A stretch of DNA of 64,000 bases from Mastacembelus armatus (Eukaryota > Chordata > Actinopteri > Synbranchiformes > Mastacembelidae): NCBI RefSeq assembly GCF_900324485.2, contig NC_046648.1, positions 17,047,739 to 17,111,738 on the forward strand. The letters run 5' to 3'. Below, piece after piece: positions 10,265 to 21,746 of the stretch. Made by a program: the position numbers and the translations under genes. The notes below the pieces were generated by a model that was not told where the DNA came from, did no database searches, and saw only the letters and a list, made by a program, of their open reading frames with translations. Every line of letters begins with the position of its first letter. Within the stretch, counting starts at the first letter, position 1.

Positions 10265-10877
10265 TTACGTCTCCTCTTGAGGACTTGTTTGATCTTTGAG
10301 TTCAGTTGGTCCCACTCTGTCAGAGAACACGGGAAGAGTTCCTGGAGATTTGTCACTGAAAAACAGGGGGAAATAATTACTAGTAGTACTAAGTCAAAAC
10401 ATACAAAGGATTACCACAGCAGGCTGGATTACCTGTCCCCAAATGGGTAAAGAAAAGGGTCAGACGGAGGCTGCAAAGGGACATCAAAATAACCTGCCAA
10501 GCGGCGCAGATCCTTGTCCATGTACAGAAACTTATTCTGAACCATAGCAGGCGGCTTGTTATCTGTCGTGACACATAAATAGCAGATGATTTAAAACATG
10601 AACACACAACATTGTCTGCAACACTTTCCGGGTGTCAGGTGTTTACTTACCTGATCCTTGCATGACGCCGCCCAAAAGCGCAGGGCGCAGTTTGAGATCT
10701 ATGTTCCACAAGTTTCTGTAGCGACACATGACCTGGAACCACAAATATATCGGTAAACCTTAATTTTTAGCGCAGTCTGCGGTCGTGGTATTTTAACAAG
10801 GCACAAACCTCAAAGCCAAGCCAAGAGTATGGAGAAACCACATCGTAGAACAACTCGACCACCTTCTTGGAGGTCAT
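10265..10877 (-). CDS. Chimeric gene A2: gstk1-A exons 1-3 joined to a copied Rap1GAP last exon
   Basis: Exons: 10809-10877, 10651-10732, 10433-10562, 10265-10355, giving 123 aa in one frame. Exons 1-3 encode the GSTK1 start with Ser15. A deletion of ~100 bp, compared with A1, removes the end of exon 3 and its donor and brings intron sequence into frame (DPFLYPFGD). The exon then ends at a GTAATC donor (GGGACAG/GTAATC). The next acceptor (CTGTTTTTCAG) belongs to the copied final Rap1GAP exon, which is entered in the same phase used in Rap1GAP itself. It adds [15 protein letters not shown], 15 further residues and a stop. The protein lacks more than half of the GST fold, so enzyme activity is unlikely. 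Splicing across the junction is predicted, not shown; it may be a transcribed pseudogene. Confidence 0.5.
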
Positions 10878-12104
10878 CTTGGAGTCTGCGGGGTCGGGGG
10901 CTCTCTGTTTTGTTTTGTTACAGTCTGAAGTAATCGTTTGAAGGAACGTGAACGACGTAGAAAAGTCTCCTTTGCCTACAACCAGTGTCACTGTGTCAGA
11001 GTTCAGACGACCTGCTGCAGGTCTGGTCGATGTAATCCTGCAATACAATCAGTCAGACACAGTGACGGGTTTTATCAGAAATCGCTTTTGTTGGTTTTAA
11101 CAGTGTAGGCTGTCTGTGATCGGTAAGTTAGCTGGATCTGCAAGTCATGCGGATAAGTAACAAACAATGTGTATTTGAACATACCGAAACTACTGTCCAC
11201 TGCTTTTTCTTCTTCTTCTTGGAATTTATTGACGGTTCCTGAAAACACCGTATGTGTGCATTATCGCCATCTACTGGATTATGAGGAGCACTACATTAGG
11301 AGAATACAGTGATTTCAACCGTGTGACGTAAGAAGTACTTTCAGTGGAATTATATTTCCATGTTATAATTACTTATTACTTATAACACGTATTAGTGTTC
11401 TAAGTACAACACTAATGAAAGGAGTGACTTTTTTTGGACAATTGCACATCTGTGCAGGCTGATTTTGTCATTGACTGAGTTCCAGACTGACCTGGTGTTC
11501 ATGTCACCATTGTTCAGCTCCCTCCTGACCCCCATCCCCACATGCTGGATCTTTGCTGTATTCATCCCCTGGAGTTTCATGATTCCCATTGTCATCCTCT
11601 TCTGTCATTTCCTTGGGAGCCAGTGTGGACAGTATTTCTGTAACAGTGGGGTTAGGACCTAAGTGGATTGATGTGAACTGAACTGAATGGACACTGGCCT
11701 GATTATTTTTATTTATTTATTTTTGTCATTATGACTGAAAGAGCAGAAAAATATTACTAAGCTCCTTATACATTCCCTGATGATCTTGGTATATGGAAAA
11801 GTAAAATATACTGTGATTGAATAATAAATTAAGGGAAATATCAGATTATACTGATAATTTAAGAGAAGGGGTTTGTTTTAAATTAAGGGATAAAGTTGAT
11901 GTTCTAATAATTATTAGAACATGAACTTATTAGAACATCCACCATGTGGCAAGACTCTTCTCAAAACATAAAACACTTAGATATACCTGTCATGAGGCAG
12001 CTTCCATTTTAAGACAGATATAAGGGTTATATTAGCTAAATATATGTTTTAATTAAATATCAAAGACTTGCTTGAAGACATCTTTCACGTCACAGCTTGT
12101 GATG

Positions 12105-15100
12105 TCATTTCTCAGGCTGAGGTCCGAGCCACTTCTCTCCTGAAACATAAAATACATAGAAACACAGAACACAGTTAGTTGTGGTATTACATTTTTATCA
12201 GTGTCTAAATATACATATCTATATCTTCAGTTTGTCTATAACTGTATACAATTCACAAATGTATCAAATTCACCAGTAGATTACGACTATGTCCAGTGTC
12301 ACTTTAACCATCATTTTGTCACATTTATTTATTTATTTGTTTGTGTTGCTCAGTGTTTGTTTGTTCACCAATGCAGTGGGCCATGAGCTCAAATCTGTCA
12401 GATCCAAAAAACACCTCTGCTTTGCTATTTACATGGCAAACCAGCAGAGGGAGGCCAAACGCCTGGAAAGAGGCAACAAGAAAAGCTTTAGATCATGAAG
12501 TTGTAACGTCTCATCTCTCTTGCCAGAATCCAAAAGGAGAACTGAAGGACGACTGACCCCATAGTCAAGTGCGTCCTGTGTTGTGCTTCTCAGCTTGTCT
12601 TTCATCTTAGGTGAGGTGTACAGCTCCAACAGTTCTTTAATCTCACTCTCAGACAGTCCTGCTTTCACTGCTGCCTGTAAACAAAGAGAAAATAATTAAT
12701 ACAAATAAAAAGTGTGAAACAACTAAACAGTGCTTCTTCTGAGCTGGTACCTCAGACAGGGATCCAGGTTCAGTGATGTCTTTGTCTTCATTCCAAATTC
12801 TTAAAAACAGTTCCCGGGACACTTGCTCTGCCTTCGTGTTTCCACCCTCCCTCTCTTGCACTGCTGTTAGAAATCTCATTGCAGACAAGGAGCCTGGGAT
12901 GTAAAAAAAAACAAACAGAAACTCACTGTATTATCAGCTTTTGTCAGTAGAAAGAAATATTACCACAACAGGCTGGATTACCTGTCCCCAAATGTCACGA
13001 CCCACACCTCTTTTCTGCTTTGGACTCTTAATTTGAAGTCTTTTCTAGTTTCTGTTCCTTCCCTTAGTGTTTCTAGTTTTACTTTTGTCATTAATGTCTG
13101 ATTGGTTTCACCAGTGCCCTGTTGGTTTTGTGTTCCTTGCCAGGTTCTGTGCTCCTGGACTTCTGTTCTGTGTATTCGTTGTATTATTTCTCCAGGAGTC
13201 TTGCTGAAATTCGTGTTTTCCTGGACTCTTCTCAATTGTTAGGCAACTGTTAAATCTCGTCTGTAAAGGTCAATTTGTCTTAAACCGCTTTCTCTTACTC
13301 ACCATATTAACCACACCCAAGAATATATGAAGCGACACGCCTCAGGCCTGCAGATCGTTTTGTTTCCCTACAAACCATGTGTGTGTGTGTGTGTGAATGC
13401 AGAACAAAGAGAAGCAGTGTAATTTAAAAAGAGTTTCTTTAACTATTGACTGCATTTGTTTGACACTTAAGGCTCTGTTTTATAGACCAGTCCTGTGTTA
13501 AAATTAGAATGTATAAAAAAAAAATGGTGATGCAAATTGTTCTCACATGTGAGAAACTATGTTTGGCATTTCTGGGTGAAGAATGACTAAAGTGATTAAT
13601 GACTTATTAAAATAATGGTGATAAATAATAATCATTTGATCATTGTAGTTCTAATTAAAATCTGTCTTTAAGGCCCTCATAGTTCAGCTAATATGGAGCT
13701 TACATTTCTAAATGAAACTGATGTTCAGTGAAATTACCACAGAGTAAACTTGAGGCTTGGAGAAAAATCTAAACCACGAATGGAAAAGGCGGATACTTGT
13801 TTTTGCCAGACGTCATCAAGCCAGTTATTCCAGCTGCGGCCTAAGTGATAAATGTTAAACAGCATTGATCCTGGTTTTCTGTACCTTTTTTGAAGATGAC
13901 CCCAATAGGGTCAGCAGGATGCTGCAAAGGGACATCAAAATAATCTGTCAAGCGGCTCAGATCCTTGCCCATGTACAGAAACTTCTTCTGAACCATAGCA
14001 GGCGATTTGTTGCCTGTCATGACAGAAAAACAGCATGTGATTAAAAACATGAACATAGCAGGGGTGATTTCAGGCCATTTATAGGGATGCACATGCACAC
14101 CTAAATTTCATCTCAGCACAGTAAAAATAATGACGAATCATTAAGCCTATTATTAACTAACCTTAGATTTTGGGGATGTTTCAATTTTGCGAGTTTGTGC
14201 TTGTTAGAGATCAGAGACAAATAATTCAGGCTCAAATGGATTTATTAGAGCTTTAATAACCAGTCCTCTTTATAGAGTAAGAATGTTCCTGTTGTAGCAA
14301 AAACCCTTGGATGAGCAATAAAGAGAGTTCAGACAAAAGGTCTTTTTCAGAATATATTACTTGCAAGAAAGAAGCAGAACTGAATAGAACACAATCAATC
14401 AGATTCTTCCCCAGTTGCTCAGCTCCTACTGGGCTGAGGCTGCTACTTACACAGACATGCAAAGTAAATGCAAATAATCACTCACATAATCAGATGAAGT
14501 CTTTGCTTCCCTATTGTTCTAAAAAGTTATTCCCTAATAAGGCTAGATTCCATAACCCCATATTCTCATTTGACAGTTAACCCTCCATCCTGGGTGTGCT
14601 CTGTTATACTTGTCCCTTCCTCATTCCTAGTGTCCTACGGAGCCTTTCTCCCACATACTCCTCACCAGCATCCTTGAGAACACTGTTTCCATTTGTGCCA
14701 GACTATACTAGATCAGGAAGAACATAAACATAAAACATGATTATGAAAACACATGAGCTCCTTGGTGAACTCTGTGATCCAACCTATAAATTAAAAAAAA
14801 ACCCTGTCAATACAAGTACAAATCAAGAATACAGTAAGAAATAATAAAAATCATAATCAGTAAGAAGAATCAATATATCAATATATTGATCATCAGACTG
14901 ACCACAACATCAGAAGTATAAACAGAAAAGATAGCAAATCAGTGTCAGTGTCTCTTTGTGTGTCGGCTTGTTTTTCTTTAACAGATAAATAAAAATCTGT
15001 TTTATATTCACATTAACCCTAAATCAGCTCCAAATGGCTAACTAGCCTACATCAACAGGAACACAGCTGATTAGAAAACCACCCTTTATTGAGTGGCCTA

Positions 15101-15641
15101 CCATTTTTATGATAAAATTATACATATTGACTATATGCAATTACACAAGAAAAGTAAATTTACATTTATTTTACATTTTAGTACATTTATGTTTTTTTGA
15201 TTCAAAGAAAACAAGCAGGTTCAGATGTGAAAGTAAAGTTATACCTCTTATTATAGATTCTGTGATTAGATGCTAAGGAGAGGAGGGGGGAGAGGGGGAG
15301 AAGAGGAGGGAGCACACGATCCTCGAATCACCCCTGGACCATACAGCATATAGTTTACCGGTGTCAGGTGTTTACTTACCTGATCCTTTCATGACGCCAC
15401 CCAAAAACGCAGGGCGAAATTTGAGATCTATGTTCCACACGTTTTTGTAGCGGCATATGATCTGGAACCACAAATATACAAATATACCTGTGAAAACCTT
15501 CTCTTTTCTTTTTTTTTTTTTAGCGCAGTCTGCGGTCGTGGTATTGATTCTGTCATTTAAAAAGGCACAAACCTCAAAGCCAAGCCAAGAGTATGGAGAA
15601 GCCACATCGTAGAACAACTCGACCACCTTCTTAGAGGTCAT
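12105..15641 (-). CDS. gstk1: Glutathione S-transferase kappa 1, type B, copy B2
   Basis: Seven exons: 15573-15641, 15380-15461, 13885-14013, 12751-12893, 12558-12674, 12369-12462, 12105-12139; 222 aa. The frame is open throughout with Ser15 retained. It ends QPEK like the other B copies. Exon 2 begins ATC instead of GTC (residue Ile instead of Val). Exon 3 is the most diverged of the B set: FLYMGKDLSRLTDYFDVPLQ has F, D and L at positions where other B copies have V, N and M, and these are the type A residues. Patchy transfer from gstk1-A by gene conversion is one explanation; retained ancestral sequence is the other. Intron 2 carries the ~780 bp insert. Confidence 0.9.
14217..14993. mobile_element. 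~780 bp insertion in intron 2 of B2, unclassified
   Basis: B1, B3 and B4 read GCTTGTTAGATAAATAAAAA without a break. B2 has ~777 bp between GTTAG and GATAAATAAAA. The insert begins AGATCAGAGACAAATAATTC and ends near TTTTTCTTTAAC. It has AT-rich text, includes an ATCAATATATCAATATATTGAT-like dyad near 14868, and has no coding frame of note. A similar insert of about equal length lies at 41046-41824. A solo LTR or non-autonomous element are both possible; target duplication is at most ~3 bp, so the class is open. Confidence 0.6.
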
Positions 15642-17224
15642 CTTGGAGTCTGCAGGGTAGGGGGCTGTTTGTTTTGTTACTCTCTAAACGTGAATGACGT
15701 AACAAAGTTCTTGCAGTCTCACTCTCACTGTGTGCGAGTTCAACTATACCGATGTAATCCAGTCAGTCAGAAAAAGTGACAGATATGATCAGAAATCACT
15801 TTTATTGGTTTTAACAACAAAGTCCGTCTGTGGTCGATCAAAGTTGGATCTGCAAGTCCCGTGGATTTGTTCCGCCATAACGTGTTAGAAAAATAAAATA
15901 AAACGAAACCACTGTCACATCACCGCCTTCTTAAGGAACAACAGCATATTTGGGTGCCAACAGCGAGACTCCGTTAATCTTCTGTAAATATCATACACGG
16001 TCTTTGTAAGTGCGATGACCATAGTGTCCCTTTCACCACGTCCCAGTGTTACTCTGTCAGCTTCAAGTCGCAGAAATATATGTGCAAAATGACATATATG
16101 TGCAAAATGACATATATGTGCAAAACGAATTAGATGTGTAAAGAAGCCGCATCCTTTGAAGGCTTCACTACGTTACAGTGTCTCCATCTCCTCCACCTCC
16201 TCCTCATCCATCTTTGTTTTCCTAAATTGCAGCTTCCACTTGGTGATTTTCTTTTTTTTTTTTTTTTTTAGGCTGTTTTGCGCACTCAGCATGTTTAAGG
16301 TCTACCTACAGATTTTCCAGTGATGTTCAGGTCACGGTGCTGTGAGGGCCGTTCCACAAGCTTCACCTAGTGTTTCTTGTGTAGTGTGTGGTAGATTTTT
16401 AGGGTTTACTTTGGATCTTTGTCCTCACTTTCTTCACTGACGGCTCGACTGTGCCGCTGGCCGACACACAGACCCCTAACAGAATATTTGCTCCCTCACA
16501 CTTAACCGTTGCCAAAGCATTTTCCCCAATATTCTTAACAAAACAAAAAGTATGTAATAATAGACTTATATTTTGAGGGGTTCTATTGGTTGTCAGCTGT
16601 TATAGTTTCTTTTTACTTTGCACTGTGGGAGGAAGCCAGAGAAAACCCAAAGGAAGAAAAGCCCCGGGTCGAACAGGATTCCAACCTGGAACATTCTGCT
16701 GTAATTACAGCCTCCACATCACTGTGCCAAGCAACTTGTATATTTATAAAAACGAAGTGACTATCTGACCATGATGTCCACAACCTCAATGCCGTTCTTG
16801 CACATACAGATAGGAGCCCCAAAAATAAATCTTACATATGAGTTTGTTTTGCGTTTCCTTTGCCAGTAAACAGACTTCAGTGATGAATGTAAAGATCCAT
16901 TGACCTTCACTGAAATAAATATGTCTTTCTGACAAGATTCACACAGCAGCATAAAATGTTTAATAACAGAACACTTACACTGTTGTTTCAGCCACTCTCG
17001 GTAGTTTTGTATGTTGTACATTTCACTGAAATACAATTTAAAGATTTGTATCAATCTAGAATATCACTGCTATGACAGTAAAATCTTTATATTATCAGAC
17101 ATACGTTTTCCTTTTACACCCTATTTACATATAAGCCATCCACCAGGATAATAAAGTAGTAACCATATAGGCTAGCAATGTCTATATGTATATTAATCAA
17201 TCTACAATCTACAAATGAATATTT

Positions 17225-20094
17225 AGGCCCGAGCCCACTGAAAGTGCAGGCAAGGGCCTATTGTAATCGCTTAGTGAGCCAGGAGTACAAAACTGCAAGG
17301 GGTCCCCCCAGGTAGCATGGACGACCTACCCACACCCCACCATGACGTGGGACTGCGCGAGGGGGGGGGATACCGCCCCCTATATACTTATACTTACTTT
17401 GTCAGAATTGTACCAAATTTGGCACAGACGTCTGCGGGGGTCCACTAAAGGATGTGGTCTACTTGGGGGGGGGGATAGCGCCCCCTATGTACTTACACTT
17501 ACTTTGTCAGAATTGTACCAAATTTGGCACAGACATCCTTTAGGGCATCCTGATCATAAAAGCCAATTGGACCCATACCCTATTTTCAATGCTGTTGCCT
17601 TGGCGATGACCAAATCTCACCATTCATTTCCAATGGGAATTTTGCAAAATGTCCAGTTTCGCACACCTCGTACTTGAGCGAACTCGTCCTAGGGCTTTTG
17701 ACCAAATGAGCTGATTCTTGGTCAGCATCATCTAGACATGTGGGCCAGCTAAAGTTATCCAAATTTTTCTTGCTAACTTTTACGGATTTCCTTTGCTGGA
17801 CCTCAGAATTTGACCTATGTTTTGCCATCTTCAAATTGTAATAACTCACAAACGCATGGTCAGATTTCAATCGGACCAATTGATGAATTGCAGAGCCCAC
17901 TGGCCTGAACCCATGTGACTTAAGAAAATCACTATAGATGCAATAGCGCCCCCTATGTACTTGCACTTACTTTGTCAGAACTGTACCAAATTTGGCACAG
18001 ACCTCCGTGATGGCCCACTAAATCATGTGGTCTATTTGGGGGAGGTGTGGGGGGGTGCGAATAGCACCCCCTATGTACTTGCACTTACTTTGTCAGAATT
18101 GTACCAAATTTGGCACAGACGTCCGCGTGGGTCCACTAAAGTACATGGTCTACTTGGGGGGGGGGATAGCGCCCCCTATGTACTTACACTTACTTTGTCA
18201 GAATTGTACCAAATTTGGCACAGACGTCCTTTAGGGCATCCTGATCATAAAAGCCAATTGGACCCATACCCTATTTTCAATGCTGTTGCCTTGGCGATGA
18301 CCAAATCTCACCATTCATTTCCAATGGGAATTTTGCAAAATGTCCAGTTTCGCACACCTCGTACTTGAGCGAACTCGTCCTAGGGCTTTTGACCAAATGA
18401 GCTGATTCTTGGTCAGCATCATCTAGACATGTGGGCCAGCTAAAGTTATCCAAATTTTTCTTGCTAACTTTTACGGATTTCCTTTGCTGGACCTCAGAAT
18501 TTGACCTATGTTTTGCCATCTTCAAATTGTGATAACTCACAAACGCATGGTCAGATTTCAATCGGACCAATTGATGAATTGCAGAGCCCACTGGCCTGAA
18601 CCCATGTGACTTAAGAAAATCACTATAGATGCAATAGCGCCCCCTATGTACTTGCACTTACTTTGTCAGAACTGTACCAAATTTGGCACAGACCTCCGTG
18701 ATGGCCCACTAAATCATGTGGTCTATTTGGGGGAGGTGTGGGGGGGTGCGAATAGCGCCCCCTATGTACTTGCACTTATTTTGTCAGAATTGTACCAAAT
18801 TTGGCACAGACGTCCGCGTGGGTCCACTAAAGTACATGGTCTACTTGGGGGGGGGGATAGCGCCCCCTATATACTTATACTTACTTTGTCAGAATTGTAC
18901 CAAATTTGGCACAGACGTCTGCGGGGGTCCACTAAAGGATGTGGTCTACTTGGGGGGGGGGATAGCGCCCCCTATGTACTTACACTTACTTTGTCAGAAT
19001 TGTACCAAATTTGGCACAGACGTCCGCGGGGGTCCACTAAATGACGTGGTCCTCTTGGGGGGCGGTATTGGGGGGCAGCCAATTTTTGGGGGGTAGTCAA
19101 TTCAGGGGGGGTACTCAGGGACACTGTCCCATTCAGGGGGGCACCTAGGGGAGGCACTCGGGGGAGGTGGTCTCCTCAGTGGTTTGGTCCGTTCATGGAG
19201 AGGCGCTTAGGGATGCGGTTTGTTCGGGGACGCGGTTCACTGGGGGACGCGGTTCGCTCGAGGCGAGGGCCGTTCATCGCCACTTGCGGCTGTATTTGTG
19301 AGAACCCGGGTCCCGTGACTTCCGGGAGGGTCTTATTTTGGCGAAGCCAGCAGGATCTCCTAGCCCCTCACTTGCGCCAACTTGGTATTATTAGTTAATT
19401 GTCACCTGTTCTGTGCTTATCTTCCAGATAAGTACCGTGCACCTGTCCAGAGACAACCGCCAGATTGTCTGCCGTTACTCCTAGATCACCAGTCGTCCCG
19501 GTCTAGTCCAAGACCTGATCTTTCCTCAGTCTTCCTGGAGATCCCGAATCCTGGCCTGCTCGCTGTTCTTTTCGTCCCCTGGACACTCAGTTTGGGAGTC
19601 CTTCCTTTTCGTCCTGAGGACAAGGTACCCAGTGACTTTTTGTTTTCCCCGTTGGTTCCTTCGCTACAAGGAAAGCCGGAGAGGAGTTATTATTTTTTCC
19701 CAACTCTTAAGTTCCCCGGAGTTGCTAAACGAAGAGGGGTTTTTTCTGTTGTTCCCTTCCTAAAAGGACTGACCCACTAGTACTGCCGAGTAAGTGTGGT
19801 TGTGACTCTTTGTTTCTGACCCGGCAGAGCGCTTTAGTAGCAATTTCCTGTTTTTTCCCCACGTATCGGAGCCCTCTTCCCTCCTCCGCCGTTTCTACCT
19901 CAGTGTAGTCTCCCTGCACAACGCTGGATTCCGAGACCAGGAGGATCAGTTACCTGTCTCCTAGCTCCATCTACTGGTCACAACTCCCACGCACCTGGTT
20001 CTCAATAAAAGAAGCAAACACGTTACCCTTCTGACTCTGTGTTCTGTGTGTGGCCCAGTGTGCTCCTGACCTGTTTACCTGAGTTATGAGGGTA
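17225..20094. mobile_element. Composite repeat insertion (2.9 kb) in S2, fossil element
   Basis: The sequence diverges from the other units between TGAATATTT and TTTTCTTTTACG, about 9 bp past the stop codon of chimera A3. It begins AGGCCCGAGCCC...GGGCCT, a start I associate with a common but poorly classified teleost repeat. It continues with a tandem array (about 17360-19075). It ends in ~1 kb of GC-rich text (19080-20094) with AATAAAA near 20004 and a terminus like the U5 end of a fish LTR. The last part is treated as an LTR-like fossil. A longer version is at 26380-30631 in the equivalent place, so there was one insertion before duplication. Confidence 0.6.
17360..19075. repeat. Higher-order tandem array inside the composite insertion (S2)
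   Basis: Short modules of ~100-118 bp contain ATAGCGCCCCCTATGTACTT, then ACTTTGTCAGAATTGTACC and AAATTTGGCACAGACGTC, and are separated by G-runs. They alternate with a ~420 bp module (beginning TTTAGGGCATCCTGATCATA). Together they form a ~690 bp repeat present twice here (long modules about 17530-17950 and 18220-18640). Open frames seen on both strands are by-products of the repeats. Confidence 0.8.
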
Positions 20095-20102
20095 ATTTTC
20101 TT

Positions 20103-20717
20103 TTACGTCTCCTCTTGAGGACTTGTTTGATCTTTGAGTTCAGTTGGTCCCACTCTGTCAGAGAACACGGGAAGAGTTCCTGGAGATTTGTCACTGAAAA
20201 ACAGGGGGAAATAATTACTAGTAGTACTAAGTCAAAACATACAAAGGATTACCACAGCAGGCTGGATTACCTGTCCCCAAATGGGTAAAGAAAAGGGTCA
20301 GACGGAGGCTGCAAAGGGACATCAAAATAACCTGCCAAGCGGCGCAGATCCTTGTCCATGTACAGAAACTTATTCTGAACCATAGCAGGCGGCTTGTTAT
20401 CTGTCGTGACACATAAATAGCAGATGATTTAAAACATGAACACACAACATTGTCTGCAACACTTTCCAGGTGTCAGGTGTTTACTTACCTGATCCTTGCA
20501 TGACGCCGCCCAAAAGCGCAGGGCGCAGTTTGAGATCTATGTTCCACAAGTTTCTGTAGCGACACATGACCTGGAACCACAAATATATCGGCGCAAACCT
20601 TCATTTTTAGCGCAGTCTGCGGTCGTGGTATTTTAACAAGGCACAAACCTCAAAGCCAAGCCAAGAGTATGGAGAAACCACATCGTAGAACAACTCGACC
20701 ACCTTCTTGGAGGTCAT
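20103..20717 (-). CDS. Chimeric gene A3: gstk1-A exons 1-3 plus copied Rap1GAP last exon
   Basis: Exons: 20649-20717, 20489-20570, 20271-20400, 20103-20193; 123 aa, same plan as A2 and open throughout. The composite insertion begins about 9 bp beyond its stop codon. Any transcript would therefore have a 3' UTR made of that repeat, read antisense, rather than the Rap1GAP 3' UTR. Function is unknown and it may be a pseudogene. Confidence 0.48.
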
Positions 20718-21746
20718 CTTGGAGTCTGCGGGGTCGGGGGCTCTCTGTTTTGTTTTGTTACAGTCTGAAGTAATCGTTTGAAGGAACGTGAACGACGTAG
20801 AAAAGTCTCCTTTGCCTACAACCAGTGTCACTGTGTCAGAGTTCAGACGACCTGCTGCAGGTCTGGTCGATGTAATCCTGCAATACAATCAGTCAGACAC
20901 AGTGACGGGTTTTATCAGAAATCGCTTTTGTTGGTTTTAACAGCGTAGGCTGTCTGTGATCGGTAACTTAGCTGGATCTGCAAGTCATGCGGATAAGTAA
21001 CAAACAATGTGTATTTGAACAAACCGAAACTACTGTCCGCTGCTTTTTCTTCTTCTTCTTGGAATTTATTGACGGTTCCTGAAAACACCGTATGTGTGCA
21101 TTATCGCCATCTACTGGATTATGAGGCGCACTACATTAGGAGAATACAGTGATTTCAACTGTGACGTAAGAAGTACTTTCAATGGAATTATATTTCCATG
21201 TCATAATTACTTATTACTTATAACACGTATTAGTGTTCTAAGTACAGCACTAATGATGATGGCCAGTGTGGACAGTATTTCTGTAACAGTGGGGTTAGGA
21301 CCTAAGTGGATTGATGTGAACTGAACTGAATGGACACTGGCCTGATTATTTTTATTTATTTATTTTGTCATTATGACTGAAAGAGCAGAAAAATATTACT
21401 AAGCTCCTTATATATTCCCTGATGATCTTGGTATATGGAAAAGTAAAATATACTGTTATTGAATAATAAATTAAGGGAAATATCAGATTATACTGATAAT
21501 TTAAGAGAAGAGGTTTGTTTTAAATTAAGGGATAAAGTTGATGTTCTAATAATTATTAGAACATGAACTTATTAGAACATCCACCATGTGGCAAGACTCT
21601 TCTCAAAACATAAAACACTTAGATATACCTGTCATGAGGCAGCTTCCATTTTAAGACAGATATAAGGGTTATATTAGCTAAATATATGTTTTAATTAAAT
21701 ATCAAAGACTTGCTTGAAGACATTTTTCACGTCACAGCTTGTGATG

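Larger units (their letters stand above)
3937..10411. repeat. Tandem segment S1 (leftmost of five)
   Basis: First copy of a segment that runs from intron 3 of gstk1-A through gstk1-B to the intron before the last Rap1GAP exon. On its left it is continuous with the rest of gstk1-A1, which shows that this end is the ancestral left flank. On its right it meets S2 at 10411/10412, where Rap1GAP intron sequence (ACATACAAAGGAT) joins gstk1 intron sequence (TACCACAGCAGG). Unlike S2-S5 it keeps the full 3' part of gstk1-A exon 3. It lacks about 90 bp present in S2-S5 upstream of gstk1-B (near 8960). Confidence 0.9.
10412..20249. repeat. Tandem segment S2
   Basis: Second copy of the repeated segment (9.84 kb), starting at the gstk1-A intron 3 / Rap1GAP intron junction. 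It is longer than S1 because it carries a ~780 bp insert in intron 2 of B2 and the 2.9 kb composite insertion near its right end. It has lost the T-rich stretch seen in other units at about 16212. Confidence 0.9.

Noticed and set aside
12978-13235. 85-codon minus-strand frame in intron 3 of gstk1-B
   Set aside because: It lies in the degenerate repeat block that begins TGTCACGACC, and unit S1 has it disrupted by a ~20 bp difference. It has no protein family resemblance.
17340-19075. CRISPR-like array of regularly spaced repeats
   Set aside because: Units are ~100 bp with variable long modules and no short repeat/unique spacer pattern, in a vertebrate genome. It is a minisatellite.
17342-19096. 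Overlapping plus-strand and minus-strand open frames (about 60-150 codons) over the tandem array
   Set aside because: The frames repeat with the array, run on both strands over the same bases and change frame between modules. They are a by-product of repeats without stop codons, not genes. The same holds for 27201-29681.
19382-19780. 132-codon plus-strand frame in the 3' part of the composite insertion
   Set aside because: It is repeated at 29906-30304 only because the insertion was duplicated. The text is GC- and pyrimidine-rich, like an LTR-type fossil, with no domain that I recognise.
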